Shown: positions 17,558-27,783, counted from the first letter of the stretch. The stretch: 64,000 bases of DNA from Blautia schinkii (GCF_013304825.1 NZ_JAAWUO010000020.1:1-64000), one strand, 5' to 3'. The notes: generated by a model from the letters alone, not told the origin. Program-made: numbers and translations.

Positions 17558-18784
17558 ATGACAGTTTGGGATGAACTGAAAGCACGTGGCCTGATCGCGC
17601 AGGTTACAGACGAAGATGAGATTAAAGAGATGGTAAATAACGGGAAAGCCACATTCTATATCGGCTTTGACCCGACAGCAGACAGCCTTCATGTAGGTCA
17701 CTTCATGGCTCTTTGCCTGATGAAGAGACTGCAGATGGCAGGCAACCGTCCGATCGCCCTTCTTGGCGGTGGAACAGGAATGATCGGTGATCCGTCCGGA
17801 AGAACCGATATGCGTCAGATGCTGACAAAAGAGACCATCCAGCACAATATTGACTGCTTTAAACAGCAGATGAGCCGTTTCATCGATTTCTCCGATGGAA
17901 AAGCTCTTATGGTAAACAATGCTGACTGGCTTATGAATCTTAATTATGTAGAGCTTCTCCGCGAGGTAGGTGCTCACTTTTCCGTAAACCGTATGCTGAC
18001 AGCAGAGTGTTACAAACAGCGTATGGAGCGAGGCTTAAGCTTCTTGGAATTCAACTACATGATCATGCAGAGCTACGATTTTTACATGCTGTACCAGAAA
18101 TACGGCTGCAATATGCAGTTCGGCGGTGATGACCAGTGGAGCAATATGCTTGGCGGAACAGAGCTGATCCGCCGTAAGCTTGGCAAAGATGCTTATGCTA
18201 TGACTATCACACTGCTTCTCAACTCTGAGGGCAAGAAGATGGGCAAGACACAGTCCGGAGCTGTATGGCTTGATCCGAACAAGACATCTCCGTTTGATTT
18301 CTACCAGTACTGGAGAAATGTAGACGATGCAGATGTTATCAAATGTATGCGTCTTCTTACATTCCTTCCACTTGAAGAAATCGATGAGATGGCCAAATGG
18401 GAAGGAAGCGAGCTGAACAAAGCAAAAGAGATTCTTGCATACCAGCTGACAGAGCTTGTACACGGTGAGGAAGAGGCCAAGAAAGCACAGGAAGGTGCAC
18501 GCGCACTGTTTTCAGGTGCGGATACTTCTCATATGCCGACAACCGAGCTTGCAGAGGAGGATTTTGATGAGAAAGGAAAAATCGACCTGATCACACTTCT
18601 TGTAAAAGCAGAGCTGGTACCAAGCCGTTCCGAGGGTCGTCGTGCGATTCAGCAGGGTGGTGTCTCCATCGACGGTGAGAAGATTACAGATATCTATCAC
18701 ACTGTTGAAAAAGATGCTTTTGCAGGAGAAGGAATCGTTCTCAAGCGAGGCAAAAAGAAATTCAAAAAAATCTGTGTAAAATAA
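17558..18784 (+). CDS. tyrS: Tyrosyl-tRNA synthetase
   Basis: Charges tRNA-Tyr. 408 aa, class [15 protein letters not shown] at about 36-49 gives the HIGH-like HVGH motif, GGDDQWSNM near 190 the tyrosine/ATP site, and KMGKT near 228-232 the KMSKS equivalent. The C-terminal S4 RNA-binding domain (about 340-408) ends in a basic tail. The start has AGGAGG upstream and the Tyr T-box leader precedes it. Regulation through tRNA-Tyr charging follows from the leader. Confidence 0.97.
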   Translation: MTVWDELKARGLIAQVTDEDEIKEMVNNGKATFYIGFDPTADSLHVGHFMALCLMKRLQMAGNRPIALLGGGTGMIGDPSGRTDMRQMLTKETIQHNIDCFKQQMSRFIDFSDGKALMVNNADWLMNLNYVELLREVGAHFSVNRMLTAECYKQRMERGLSFLEFNYMIMQSYDFYMLYQKYGCNMQFGGDDQWSNMLGGTELIRRKLGKDAYAMTITLLLNSEGKKMGKTQSGAVWLDPNKTSPFDFYQYWRNVDDADVIKCMRLLTFLPLEEIDEMAKWEGSELNKAKEILAYQLTELVHGEEEAKKAQEGARALFSGADTSHMPTTELAEEDFDEKGKIDLITLLVKAELVPSRSEGRRAIQQGGVSIDGEKITDIYHTVEKDAFAGEGIVLKRGKKKFKKICVK

Positions 18785-18869
18785 TTTCCCGTATATGCAG
18801 CATTTCCGAATGCAGATTTCAAGATCAGGGAATGTTGCAAAAAGGGGCTGACACAAGGAGGATAACAAC

Positions 18870-21512
18870 ATGAAAAAGTACGGAGTGAACGAACTTCGTA
18901 AGATGTTCCTTGATTTTATGGAAAGCAAGGGACATCTTGTAATGAAAAGCTTTTCCCTGGTTCCGCAGGGAGATAAGAGTCTTCTTCTGATCAATGCAGG
19001 TATGGCTCCGCTGAAACCATATTTCACAGGTGCTGAGAAACCGCCAAGAACAAGAGTGACAACCTGCCAGAAATGTATCCGCACAGGAGATATCGAAAAC
19101 GTAGGTAAAACTGCACGCCATGGTACATTCTTTGAAATGCTCGGTAACTTCTCTTTTGGTGATTACTTCAAAAAAGAAGCAATTCACTGGTCCTGGGAGT
19201 TTCTTACAGAGGTTGTAGGACTTGATGCAAACCGTCTCTATCCATCCATTTATCTGGATGATAATGAAGCCTTCGATATCTGGAACAAAGAGGTCGGAAT
19301 TCCGGCCGAACGTATTTTCCGTTTCGGAAAAGAAGACAACTTCTGGGAGCATGGTGCAGGTCCGTGTGGTCCATGTTCTGAGATTTACTATGACCGTGGG
19401 GAAAAATATGGCTGCGGTAAACCAGGATGTACAGTAGGTTGTGACTGTGACCGCTACATGGAAGTATGGAACAACGTTTTCACACAGTTTGAGAATGATG
19501 GAAATGGAAACTATACAACACTGAAGCAGAAGAACATTGATACAGGTATGGGACTTGAGCGACTTGCTGTAGTTGTTCAGGATGTAGATTCTATTTTTGA
19601 TGTAGATACGATCTGTGCACTTCGTAATCTTGTTTGCGAGATCGCACATAAAGAATATGAGAAAAACTATGCAGACGATGTTTCTATCCGTCTGATCACA
19701 GACCATATCCGTTCTGCAACATTTATGATCTCCGATGGAATCATGCCAACCAACGAAGGCCGCGGCTATGTTCTCCGTCGTCTGATCCGCCGTGCAGCAC
19801 GTCACGGACGTCTTCTCGGCATTGAAGGAACATTCCTTGCAAAATTAAGTGCGCAGGTGATCGAGAGCTCCAAAGCCGGTTATCCGGAACTTGAGGAGAA
19901 GAAGGAGTTTATCTTCCGTGTTCTCACAAACGAGGAGAATCAGTTCAACAAGACCATCGACCAGGGACTTCGCATCCTTTCTGATATGGAAGAGGATATG
20001 AAGAAAGCTGGCGAGAAAACTCTTTCCGGTGAAAACGCATTCAAGCTTTATGATACTTACGGATTCCCTCTTGACCTTACAAAAGAGATCCTTGAGGAAA
20101 AAGGTTACGGTATTGATGAGGAAGGCTTCCAGAAAGCAATGGAAGAGCAGAGAGTCAAAGCACGTACTGCCCGTGAAGTAACTAACTATATGGGCGCAGA
20201 TGCAACTGTATATGATGATATTGATGTCAATGTAACTACAGAGTTCGTTGGTTATGATCATCTTACTTTTGATTCCAAAGTAACTGTCCTTACCACAGAG
20301 ACAGAGATTGCAGATTCTCTCACAGAAGGACAGAAAGGTACTGTATTTGTAGAACAGACTCCTTTCTATGCAACTATGGGTGGACAGGAAGGCGATACCG
20401 GTGTGATCGAGACTGCAAACGGTAAATTTGTTGTTGAGGACACCATCAAACTGCGCGGCGGCAAGTTTGGCCATGTAGGACATATGGAGTCCGGCATGAT
20501 CACCGCAGGCGAGACAGTATCCCTGAAAGTAAATGAAGATGCAAGAAAAGATACAGAGAAAAACCACAGTGCAACACATCTTCTTCAGAAAGCGCTGAAA
20601 ACTGTTCTGGGTTCCCATGTAGAGCAGAAGGGTTCTCTTGTAACACCGGACAGACTTCGGTTTGATTTTGCTCATTTCCAGGCTATGACAGCTGAGGAAA
20701 TCCAGGCAGCAGAGGAGCTTGTAAACAAAGAGATCCAGGCAGGTCTTGATGTCCATACAGATGTCATGGATGTGGAAGAGGCCAAGAAATCCGGAGCAAT
20801 GGCTCTTTTCGGTGAGAAATATGACCAGAAGGTACGTGTAGTATCCATGGGTGACTTCTCCAAAGAGCTCTGTGGCGGTACACATGTAAAGAACACAAGC
20901 TCCATCATGCTCTTTAAAATCGTTTCCGAGTCCGGTATTGCAGCAGGTGTCCGCCGTATTGAGGCACTGACAGGCAAAGCTGTTATCGACTACTACAGAA
21001 AACAGGAAGAGCTTCTTCATGAGGCAGCAAAAGCATTAAAGGCTAATACATCTGAGGTAGTAGAGAAAATCGGCCATCTTCAGTCTGAGGTAAAAGCACT
21101 TCAGAGCGAGAACGAGTCCCTCAAGAGCAAAGCAGCTCAGAGTGCACTTGGTGATGTTATGGATAAAGTCATTGAAGTAAACGGCGTGAAACTCCTTGCC
21201 GCCAAAGTTGATGGCGTTGATATGAACGGCCTGAGAGATCTTGGTGACAAGCTGAAAGAACAGCTCGGCGAAGGTGTTGTCCTTCTTGCTGCAGTAAACG
21301 GCGGTAAGGTAAATCTCCTTGCAATGGCAACAGATGCAGCTCAGAAAGCGGGAGCTCATGCAGGAAATCTCATCAAGGCAGTAGCAGCTATCGTTGGCGG
21401 TGGCGGCGGTGGACGTCCGAACATGGCACAGGCCGGCGGAAAGAATCCGGAGAAAGCTCAGGAAGCTATGGATGCAGCAGCAGGAATCCTGGAGAAACAG
21501 CTGACAAAATAA
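18870..21512 (+). CDS. alaS: Alanyl-tRNA synthetase
   Basis: 880-aa class II synthetase of full length. The N-terminal catalytic core includes NFSFGDYFK at about residues 91-99 and RIFRFGKEDNFW near 148. The editing domain carries HSATHLLQKAL near 568-578 and the CGGTH motif near 670. The C-terminal DHHA1 domain has the glycine run VGGGGGGRPNMAQAGG. The start follows AAGGAGG. It lies 85 nt after tyrS with no clear terminator, so some read-through from tyrS is likely. Confidence 0.97.
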   Translation: MKKYGVNELRKMFLDFMESKGHLVMKSFSLVPQGDKSLLLINAGMAPLKPYFTGAEKPPRTRVTTCQKCIRTGDIENVGKTARHGTFFEMLGNFSFGDYFKKEAIHWSWEFLTEVVGLDANRLYPSIYLDDNEAFDIWNKEVGIPAERIFRFGKEDNFWEHGAGPCGPCSEIYYDRGEKYGCGKPGCTVGCDCDRYMEVWNNVFTQFENDGNGNYTTLKQKNIDTGMGLERLAVVVQDVDSIFDVDTICALRNLVCEIAHKEYEKNYADDVSIRLITDHIRSATFMISDGIMPTNEGRGYVLRRLIRRAARHGRLLGIEGTFLAKLSAQVIESSKAGYPELEEKKEFIFRVLTNEENQFNKTIDQGLRILSDMEEDMKKAGEKTLSGENAFKLYDTYGFPLDLTKEILEEKGYGIDEEGFQKAMEEQRVKARTAREVTNYMGADATVYDDIDVNVTTEFVGYDHLTFDSKVTVLTTETEIADSLTEGQKGTVFVEQTPFYATMGGQEGDTGVIETANGKFVVEDTIKLRGGKFGHVGHMESGMITAGETVSLKVNEDARKDTEKNHSATHLLQKALKTVLGSHVEQKGSLVTPDRLRFDFAHFQAMTAEEIQAAEELVNKEIQAGLDVHTDVMDVEEAKKSGAMALFGEKYDQKVRVVSMGDFSKELCGGTHVKNTSSIMLFKIVSESGIAAGVRRIEALTGKAVIDYYRKQEELLHEAAKALKANTSEVVEKIGHLQSEVKALQSENESLKSKAAQSALGDVMDKVIEVNGVKLLAAKVDGVDMNGLRDLGDKLKEQLGEGVVLLAAVNGGKVNLLAMATDAAQKAGAHAGNLIKAVAAIVGGGGGGRPNMAQAGGKNPEKAQEAMDAAAGILEKQLTK

Positions 21513-21570
21513 GTATAATATTCGAGATTTACATTTTTGACAAATTTTTCATAAAAAATGCGAAAAGCTG

Positions 21571-21600
21571 TTGACGAAACCTTGTGTTATGATATATAAT
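21571..21600 (+). promoter_or_regulatory. Promoter of rpsU
   Basis: TTGACG at 21571-21576 and TATAAT at 21595-21600 with an 18-nt spacer, 79 bp before the rpsU start. Confidence 0.75.
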
Positions 21601-21678
21601 AACACTCGTGCAAGAAAAATACCCAGACAGTTGTATTTTAGCACAATCTACAACTGGAGGGAGGTTAGGTGTGAGTCT

Positions 21679-21855
21679 ATGTCAAACGTTATCGTAAAAG
21701 AGAACGAGACTTTAGATAGCGCTCTTCGCAGATTCAAGAGAAGCTGTGCTAAGGCGGGAATCCAGCAGGAAATCCGTAAGAGAGAGCATTACGAGAAGCC
21801 AAGCGTTCGTCGTAAGAAAAAATCTGAAGCCGCAAGAAAACGTAAATATAATTAA
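21679..21855 (+). CDS. rpsU: Small ribosomal subunit protein bS21
   Basis: 58-aa bS21, a component of the 30S platform near the anti-Shine-Dalgarno region. The translation begins [20 protein letters not shown] and ends in the basic [17 protein letters not shown] tail. The ATG at 21679 gives the family-standard N-terminus; the frame runs further upstream, but the added residues do not fit bS21. A GGAGGGAGG lies 14 nt before and a weaker AGGTG 7 nt before the start. Confidence 0.96.
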   Translation: MSNVIVKENETLDSALRRFKRSCAKAGIQQEIRKREHYEKPSVRRKKKSEAARKRKYN

Positions 21856-21863
21856 TTGTGCGC

Positions 21864-21898
21864 AAAAAAATCCCTGGCTATATGGTCAGGGATTTTTA
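21864..21898 (+). terminator. rpsU terminator
   Basis: AAAAATCCCTG (21866-21876) pairs with CAGGGATTTTT (21887-21897), perfect stem with a T tract. Confidence 0.9.
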
Positions 21899-21940
21899 AT
21901 TAAAAAAGAGCAGCAGACAGTTTGACAAAAGGGAAAAAAT

Positions 21941-23515
21941 ATGAACTTAATCATTAAACTAATAATCAAACCATTGCAGTCACTTCTGAAATTACTGTTT
22001 AATCGAATTTTTTATGTAGCACTTGCTCTGATCGTACAGCTGGCATGGCTGCTGATCGCATTGTTCCGTCTCATGGAGTATTCCAGATGGGTAACGATCG
22101 GAATGCAGGCAGCCGGTTTTCTGGTTGTCCTTTGGATCGTAAACAAGAAGATTAACCCTTCCTATAAACTTGCGTGGACAATGCTGATCCTTGTTTTTCC
22201 GGTTTTTGGTGTTTCCTTGTATCTTCTGTTCGGTAAATCGCGAATTGGAACAGTCATGGAACAACATTATCAGAAACTGATCAACGAGACAGCAGAATAT
22301 CTGGAAGGCTCAGAGAGCACCAGAAACCACCTGATGGAAGACGACCAGTCCATGGCTATCCAGTCAGAATATATATGGAAGTATTCCAGATATCCTGTTT
22401 ACGAGAACACTTCTGCAGAATATTTTCAGGTAGGAGACGATATGTTCCCGGTTCTTGTCCATGAGCTTGAACAGGCGAAACATTTCATATTCATTGAATA
22501 TTTTATCATCAATGACGGTGTTATGTGGCATACAATCCTGAACATCCTTGAGAAAAAAGCGAAAGAAGGCGTGGATGTCCGGCTGATCTATGACGGATTT
22601 GGCTGTCTTACTACATTGCCTTATAAATATGATGAAGAAATGCGCAAACATGGAATTAAATGTGAAGTATTCAATCGTTTCCGCCCGATCCTTAACATTA
22701 TCCAGAATAACCGTGACCACCGCAAGATCTGCGTGATCGATGGCTGGACAGGTTTTACAGGTGGAATTAACCTTGCAGATGAATACATCAATCAGCGCAA
22801 GCGTTTCGGGCACTGGAAAGATACAGCCGTTATGCTTAAAGGTGACGGTGTCTGGAATATGACAGCCATGTTTCTTTATATGTGGGGAATCGTTAGCAGA
22901 ACAGATACTTCTTCTGATTTTGGCAACTATGTACCTCACAGATGGCATCCGGAACAATTCGAAGGAAGCGGCTATGTACAACCATTTTGCGATTCACCAC
23001 TTGATGATGAGGTCGTAGGTGAGAATGTTTATCTGAATATCATCAACCGTGCCAAAAACTATGTCTATATCTGTACACCGTATCTGATCATCGACAACGA
23101 GATGATGACAGCCCTTTGCCTTGCGGCAAAAAGCGGCGTGGATGTTCGGATCATGACACCTGGCATCCCGGATAAGAAGATGGTATTTCTTCTGACCCAG
23201 TCTTATTATAAACAGCTCCTGGAATCCGGTGTAAAAATCTACGAATACCAGCCGGGATTCCTTCATGCAAAATCTTTTGTCTGCGATGACAAAGTAGGAG
23301 TTGTGGGAACCATCAACCTTGATTATAGAAGTCTTTATCTGCATTTTGAGGATGGTGTATGGCTGTATAAGAATGATGTGGTACTGGATATCCGTAATGA
23401 TTTTCTGGAGACACTTGAGTATTGCAGCAGCATTGATCTGGAATTCTGTCTGAAACGGAATATCACAGTACGTGCCATGCAGAATATACTGAGGGTTTTT
23501 GCTCCGCTGCTGTAA
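21941..23515 (+). CDS. cls: Cardiolipin synthase
   Basis: Joins two phosphatidylglycerols into cardiolipin at the membrane. 524 aa, with two N-terminal membrane helices (about residues 20-41 and 48-68), a PLDNc_N region (NPSYKLAWTMLILVFPVFG), and two phospholipase-D HKD motifs: HRKICVIDGWTGFTGG near 260-275, and HAKSFVCDDKVGVVGTINLD near 443-462. Length and order are standard for Firmicute Cls. It is a single gene with its own weak ribosome binding site. Confidence 0.94.
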   Translation: MNLIIKLIIKPLQSLLKLLFNRIFYVALALIVQLAWLLIALFRLMEYSRWVTIGMQAAGFLVVLWIVNKKINPSYKLAWTMLILVFPVFGVSLYLLFGKSRIGTVMEQHYQKLINETAEYLEGSESTRNHLMEDDQSMAIQSEYIWKYSRYPVYENTSAEYFQVGDDMFPVLVHELEQAKHFIFIEYFIINDGVMWHTILNILEKKAKEGVDVRLIYDGFGCLTTLPYKYDEEMRKHGIKCEVFNRFRPILNIIQNNRDHRKICVIDGWTGFTGGINLADEYINQRKRFGHWKDTAVMLKGDGVWNMTAMFLYMWGIVSRTDTSSDFGNYVPHRWHPEQFEGSGYVQPFCDSPLDDEVVGENVYLNIINRAKNYVYICTPYLIIDNEMMTALCLAAKSGVDVRIMTPGIPDKKMVFLLTQSYYKQLLESGVKIYEYQPGFLHAKSFVCDDKVGVVGTINLDYRSLYLHFEDGVWLYKNDVVLDIRNDFLETLEYCSSIDLEFCLKRNITVRAMQNILRVFAPLL

Positions 23516-23522
23516 AAACTCT

Positions 23523-23551
23523 TTGACAGACAAGTATAAATTCTGTATGAT
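23523..23551 (+). promoter_or_regulatory. Sigma-A promoter of miaB
   Basis: TTGACA at 23523-23528 and TATGAT at 23546-23551 with a 17-nt spacer, just after the cls stop and 96 bp before miaB. Confidence 0.8.
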
Positions 23552-23589
23552 ATATCAGACGGGGGTTTCTTTAAGCTCCCGTCTGATAT
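23552..23589 (+). terminator. Hairpin at the cls 3' end / miaB mRNA 5' end
   Basis: ATATCAGACGGG (23552-23563) pairs with CCCGTCTGATAT (23578-23589). It begins at the predicted miaB transcription start, so it may both end cls transcripts and form a 5' hairpin on the miaB mRNA. The T tract is weak. Confidence 0.5.
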
Positions 23590-23646
23590 TGTCTAACGAA
23601 GAATACCGCATAAGAATACATAAATAATTTTATTGGAGGAATCAAT

Positions 23647-25044
23647 TTGAGCCAGAATAAAGAAACAGAGCTTCAGCTTCAGTACATTGAGAAATGTAAG
23701 GAACTTCTTGCTGAAAACAGCACACGCCGCCCTACTTTCCATATCCAGAATGAAGGATGCCAGATGAACTCCATCCAGACAGAGTCCATTGCAGCTATCA
23801 TGGAGAAGATGGGCTATGAGATGGTAGATACGGAAGATGCCGATGCCGTAGTATTTAACACCTGTACAGTCCGTGAGAATGCCAACCAGAAAATCTATGG
23901 ACATCTGGGACATTTAAAGAGCATTAAGCGCAGTCATCCGGATATGAAGATCGTACTTTTTGGCTGCATGATGCAGGAACATCATGTAGTGGAGAAGATC
24001 AGCAAGGAATATAAATATGTAAATCTTGTATTCGGAACCCACAACATCCATAAATTCCCTGAACTTTTTTACAGGGCACTGCAGACAGATGAGCAGATCA
24101 TTGATATCTGGAAGGAATCCGATGAAATCGTAGAGGGTATGCCGACATCCCGCAAATACCCGTTCAAAACAGGTGTCAGCGTAATGTTTGGGTGCAATAA
24201 CTTCTGTAGCTACTGTATCGTGCCGTATGTTCGCGGCCGAGAGAAAAGCCGTGAGCCACAGGCTATTATCCGTGAGATCGAGGAACTGGTTGCAGATGGA
24301 GTAACTGAGATCATGCTTCTTGGCCAGAATGTAAACTCTTACGGAAAAACTCTGGAAACACCTGTGACATTTTCCCAGCTCCTCAAAGAAGTGGAGAAGA
24401 TTGAAGGACTGAGGCGCATCCGTTTCATGACCTCACATCCGAAAGATCTTTCCGATGAGCTGATCCAGACCATGGCTGAGAGCAAAAAGATCTGTCATCA
24501 CCTTCACCTTCCGCTGCAGTCCGGAAGCAGCAGAGTTTTAAAAGAGATGAACCGCCGCTATGATAAAGAGAAATATCTTTTACTGGTAGATAAGATCCGT
24601 AAAGCGATTCCGGATATCTCTCTGACAACTGATATCATGGTTGGATTTCCGGGAGAAACAGAAGAGGACTTTCTGGAGACTCTGGACGTAGTAAGAAAAG
24701 CCAACTACGATACAGCCTTTACATTTATTTATTCCAAGCGAAGCGGAACTCCGGCAGCAGGAATGGAGAATCAGGTACCGGAGGACGTTGTTAAGGATCG
24801 CTTTAGCCGCCTTCTTGCTCTGGTGCAGGAAAAAGGCAGGGAGAATTCTTCACGTTTCCAGGGAACTGTTCAGGAGATCCTGGTAGAAGATGAAAACCGT
24901 GAGAAAGGTACACTCACAGGCCGTACCCAGCATAATCTCCTTGTCCACTTTCCGGGAGAGAAGGAGCTGATCGGCAAATATGTCAAGGTAAGTCTTGACA
25001 CCTGCAAAGGATTTTATTATTTTGGCCATATGGTAGAAGAATAA
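23647..25044 (+). CDS. miaB: tRNA-2-methylthio-N6-dimethylallyladenosine synthase
   Basis: Radical SAM methylthiotransferase that modifies A37 of tRNAs reading U-starting codons. 465 aa from a TTG start with GGAGG 7 nt upstream. The N-terminal UPF0004 domain (NEGCQMNSIQTE near 36-47, VVFNTCTVRENA near 74-85, and FGCMMQ) binds the auxiliary cluster. The radical SAM triad is CNNFCSYC at about 183-190. A TRAM domain occupies about 400-465. A terminator follows directly. Confidence 0.95.
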   Translation: MSQNKETELQLQYIEKCKELLAENSTRRPTFHIQNEGCQMNSIQTESIAAIMEKMGYEMVDTEDADAVVFNTCTVRENANQKIYGHLGHLKSIKRSHPDMKIVLFGCMMQEHHVVEKISKEYKYVNLVFGTHNIHKFPELFYRALQTDEQIIDIWKESDEIVEGMPTSRKYPFKTGVSVMFGCNNFCSYCIVPYVRGREKSREPQAIIREIEELVADGVTEIMLLGQNVNSYGKTLETPVTFSQLLKEVEKIEGLRRIRFMTSHPKDLSDELIQTMAESKKICHHLHLPLQSGSSRVLKEMNRRYDKEKYLLLVDKIRKAIPDISLTTDIMVGFPGETEEDFLETLDVVRKANYDTAFTFIYSKRSGTPAAGMENQVPEDVVKDRFSRLLALVQEKGRENSSRFQGTVQEILVEDENREKGTLTGRTQHNLLVHFPGEKELIGKYVKVSLDTCKGFYYFGHMVEE

Positions 25045-25052
25045 GAACAGAA

Positions 25053-25101
25053 AATAAAAAAAGAGGAGACTGACCATATACGGATCAGCCTCCTTTTTTT
25101 A
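25053..25101. terminator. Bidirectional terminator between miaB and the URO-D gene
   Basis: AGGAG-A-CTGA (25064-25073) pairs with TCAG-C-CTCCT (25085-25094), flanked by an A-run on the left and a T-run on the right, so it works on both strands between convergent genes. Confidence 0.85.
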
Positions 25102-25126
25102 TTTGCCTTGTTTATTTGACGTCTGG

Positions 25127-26137
25127 TTAAACACCATAAACTTCTTTGTTGTATTTATCGATCTCGTCATCAATGATCGGGTCCACATGCTTATACAGGC
25201 ATCCTGGACCGCCATAAGTGATACACGGAATGAAATGACCACCAGGGCCATAGCTCTGGCAGGCTCTTCTTACCTCCTTGCGGATTTCCTCTTCTGTGGA
25301 ATCAGCGCGGTCAACGATGGCAGCATCAATACCGCCCATCAGAGTCATTCTGCCGTTCAGCTGTTTCTGAAGCTTCGGAATATCATTTTCCGGCAAAGCT
25401 CCCTGCCATATATCAATGCCAAGATCTACCATATCTTCAATGATCGGCTCCAGGAAAGAATCAGCGTGATGCATGACGATCACACCATGATCCTTCATGT
25501 ATTTATAGGTTTTTGCATACTGTGGCTTGATAAATTCACGCCAGGTTTCCGGGCTGATAAAGAGAGAATGCTTGGAGCCCCAGTCATCATGGGACAGCAT
25601 TACATCCGGTTTGATATAATCAACGATCAGCTTCATATACTGGAAACGGTATTCGCCGATGGCATTACAGAGATCCATCATATCTTCCGGTTCCAGAAGA
25701 TAATTCATCAGCATATCCTCGAAGCCCATAAGAAAATGAAGTCTTTCGAATACACCGGTAGGCATGAAGGCCATAACAAGGTCACCGTTTGCGCGGATTT
25801 CATCAGCTTTTTTGATAAAAGGCTCCCAGAGAGCAGGATCGGAGCAGTTTGCCTGAAGATCCGGCATCACAAGCTGTTCCTTCCATTCGGTGATGTCGCT
25901 GATCACCTTGTTTTTATCAGTAACATGTGGCATGGCAGCAACCTGATTTGCAGGCCACAGGATTTCAGTACCAAAACGGTCGATCAGAGGATCCATACCC
26001 GGATGACGGTTGCCACGGATATAGGATGCTGCTGGGTTAGGCGGATAAAAAACAGCACCTTCATATTGTTTTACAAGACGATCCGGTTTTCCGTCCGGTT
26101 TGATCGTTTCCAGAAAATTCTCTTTTGCTGATAACAT
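25127..26137 (-). CDS. Uroporphyrinogen decarboxylase-family protein (putative corrinoid methyltransferase type)
   Basis: 336-aa URO-D superfamily protein with a TIM-barrel pattern. The start at 26137 has AGGAGG 8 nt upstream. It differs from true HemE: no heme genes are near, and the active-site region reads HHADSFLEPIIEDMVDLGIDIWQG near 240-263, then LMGGIDAAIVDRA. Members of this family in anaerobes include the MtaA/MtbA-type methyltransferases that move methyl groups from corrinoid proteins to thiols. That role is possible here but no corrinoid protein gene adjoins. It follows the GPH transporter in one leftward unit with a 65-bp gap, so the imported compound may be its substrate. Confidence 0.75.
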   Translation of the reverse strand: MLSAKENFLETIKPDGKPDRLVKQYEGAVFYPPNPAASYIRGNRHPGMDPLIDRFGTEILWPANQVAAMPHVTDKNKVISDITEWKEQLVMPDLQANCSDPALWEPFIKKADEIRANGDLVMAFMPTGVFERLHFLMGFEDMLMNYLLEPEDMMDLCNAIGEYRFQYMKLIVDYIKPDVMLSHDDWGSKHSLFISPETWREFIKPQYAKTYKYMKDHGVIVMHHADSFLEPIIEDMVDLGIDIWQGALPENDIPKLQKQLNGRMTLMGGIDAAIVDRADSTEEEIRKEVRRACQSYGPGGHFIPCITYGGPGCLYKHVDPIIDDEIDKYNKEVYGV

Positions 26138-26202
26138 AAACAATTCCTCCTTTATAAAAATGTCTTAAAATTTATGTCTTATGTTTAACATCCTGTTAAA
26201 TA

Positions 26203-27597
26203 TCAGTTTTTTCTTGCGTCAATCTCTGACTGATAAAAAGCAACCTTATCCTTGGTGATCCGGAATCCTACAAGAAGAAGGATCATTCCCACAAGGCAGA
26301 AGATAGCAGGAACCAGTGCGAAAGCAATGGTCATTCCCTGGCGTGCTGCACCCTCCAGGACAACACCGGATTTCCAGCCTACTGCGACCAGGCAGGCACT
26401 TAAGATGGTTCCTCGAAGGAAAACAGCAACCTTAAGTGGAAGATTCTGAAGTCCCATGATCCATCCGGAAGCATCCTTACCGCTTTTCCATGTGGCATAG
26501 ACAACCGTATCTGCATACAGAGCAGGAGAAGCTGCAAAAGCCATTCCATAAAATACCTGTGCCAGAGTCATAAGACCGATAACTGTATAGGCATTTCCAT
26601 AGAAAAGATAGATCATAAACAATGCTGCCGCCATACCGCCGTAAGCCACGATCATGGTTGTACGGGAAGAAAGTGCTTTTGCGATAAAACGCATGGTAAA
26701 TGCTCCGATGATCGCACCGAGAGAGATACAGAAGGTATAAGTCACCATTAATCCCGGATTTCCCATGGCATCGCGGAAATAGTAGATTGCAGATGCGGCA
26801 GTTACGAATTTTACACACCATTTAGCCAGGTCAGCCAGCATCAGGACCATAAGAGGTGGATTCTGGAAAAGAGAAGCAAACATTTCCGGAATGGAAACCT
26901 TGGTCTTGTCATTTGCTTTTCCTGTAGCTTCTGTTTCGATCTCTTCATATCCTTCGGTCATTTTGAAATGTGCAAAATAGGTGACTACCATAAGTACGCC
27001 CAGACAGAACGCGGCAGCTGCAAATTTGTTTTTCTCGCCTACGTAGCCTGCCAGCAGTGTTGCAAAAGGAAGTCCCAGATAGGAGAACAGAAGTCCGCCC
27101 ACATTATTCCAGGTTGCACGGGAAGAAGCAAGAATTGCTCTTTCCTCAGGAGTTTTTCCTACAACGCTGATCAGTGTTGCGTTTGCAACATAACTGAAAT
27201 TCCATACAACGTGTGAAGAAATGGATGCGATAATGATCACGATTGCGGATAAGATCTCGTTATCACTGATGCGGATGAACATGAATGCGTACAGGAACGG
27301 GACCATCCACGGAACCAGGATCAGCCAGGAACGGTAGCGTCCCCATTTTTTTGCTTTCGTGCCGTTGATAATTCCTCCGTACAGCCAGGAAAGACAGGCA
27401 TCTACAATAGTAAAAACAGAATTGATCACACCTGCGATTCCGGCACTGAACTGAGCCAGGTCAGTAAGGAATGTCATAAAGTAAAAAGTTTCGATATTAC
27501 TCATCAGGACAAAGCCTGCGTCTCCGACTCCGAAAAAGTACTTCAGTGCGTTGCTGAGACCTTTTTTGCGTTCGGTTTCTTTTTTTTCATTTCCCAT
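26203..27597 (-). CDS. GPH-family (glycoside-pentoside-hexuronide) cation symporter
   Basis: 464-aa MFS/GPH transporter with about 12 membrane helices. The start at 27597 is set by GGGGG at 6 nt; the frame runs 20 codons longer without a site. The N-terminus LKYFFGVGDAGFVLMSNIETFYFMTFLTDL and the loop KWGRYRSWLIL near 82-92 are typical of the family. It is first in the leftward unit with the URO-D protein and divergent from the PucR-type regulator, which probably controls it. Family substrates are usually sugars or glycosides, but the neighbour suggests another small compound. Confidence 0.82.
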   Translation of the reverse strand: MGNEKKETERKKGLSNALKYFFGVGDAGFVLMSNIETFYFMTFLTDLAQFSAGIAGVINSVFTIVDACLSWLYGGIINGTKAKKWGRYRSWLILVPWMVPFLYAFMFIRISDNEILSAIVIIIASISSHVVWNFSYVANATLISVVGKTPEERAILASSRATWNNVGGLLFSYLGLPFATLLAGYVGEKNKFAAAAFCLGVLMVVTYFAHFKMTEGYEEIETEATGKANDKTKVSIPEMFASLFQNPPLMVLMLADLAKWCVKFVTAASAIYYFRDAMGNPGLMVTYTFCISLGAIIGAFTMRFIAKALSSRTTMIVAYGGMAAALFMIYLFYGNAYTVIGLMTLAQVFYGMAFAASPALYADTVVYATWKSGKDASGWIMGLQNLPLKVAVFLRGTILSACLVAVGWKSGVVLEGAARQGMTIAFALVPAIFCLVGMILLLVGFRITKDKVAFYQSEIDARKN

Positions 27598-27713
27598 AAA
27601 AATCCCCCTGTTATCCAAAAAACAGTTTCCGGTTTCATAATAAAGCACATAAAGCACGTCGCGAGTACTTGCGGATCACTTTCCCGTGATCCTGGATTTC
27701 TTCTGATGGGACA

Positions 27714-27742
27714 AGTATACAGCAGAATAAATGGTCCGTAAA
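27714..27742 (-). promoter_or_regulatory. Promoter of the symporter/URO-D unit
   Basis: On the minus strand TTTACG (27742-27737), 17-nt spacer, TATACT (27719-27714). The leader downstream contains the inverted repeat GGATCAC (27673-27679) / GTGATCC (27686-27692), a possible operator or mRNA hairpin. Confidence 0.6.
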
Positions 27743-27783
27743 TCCGCACAGGGTTTCATTTTTTATGAATATATTCAGACGTT

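Noticed and set aside
19845-21020. Minus-strand open frame of 391 codons
   Set aside because: Antisense to alaS, which is unmistakable; composition rich in Cys, Phe and Leu, typical of antisense reading.
25103-26131. Plus-strand open frame of 342 codons
   Set aside because: Exact antisense of the URO-D-family gene; no independent support.
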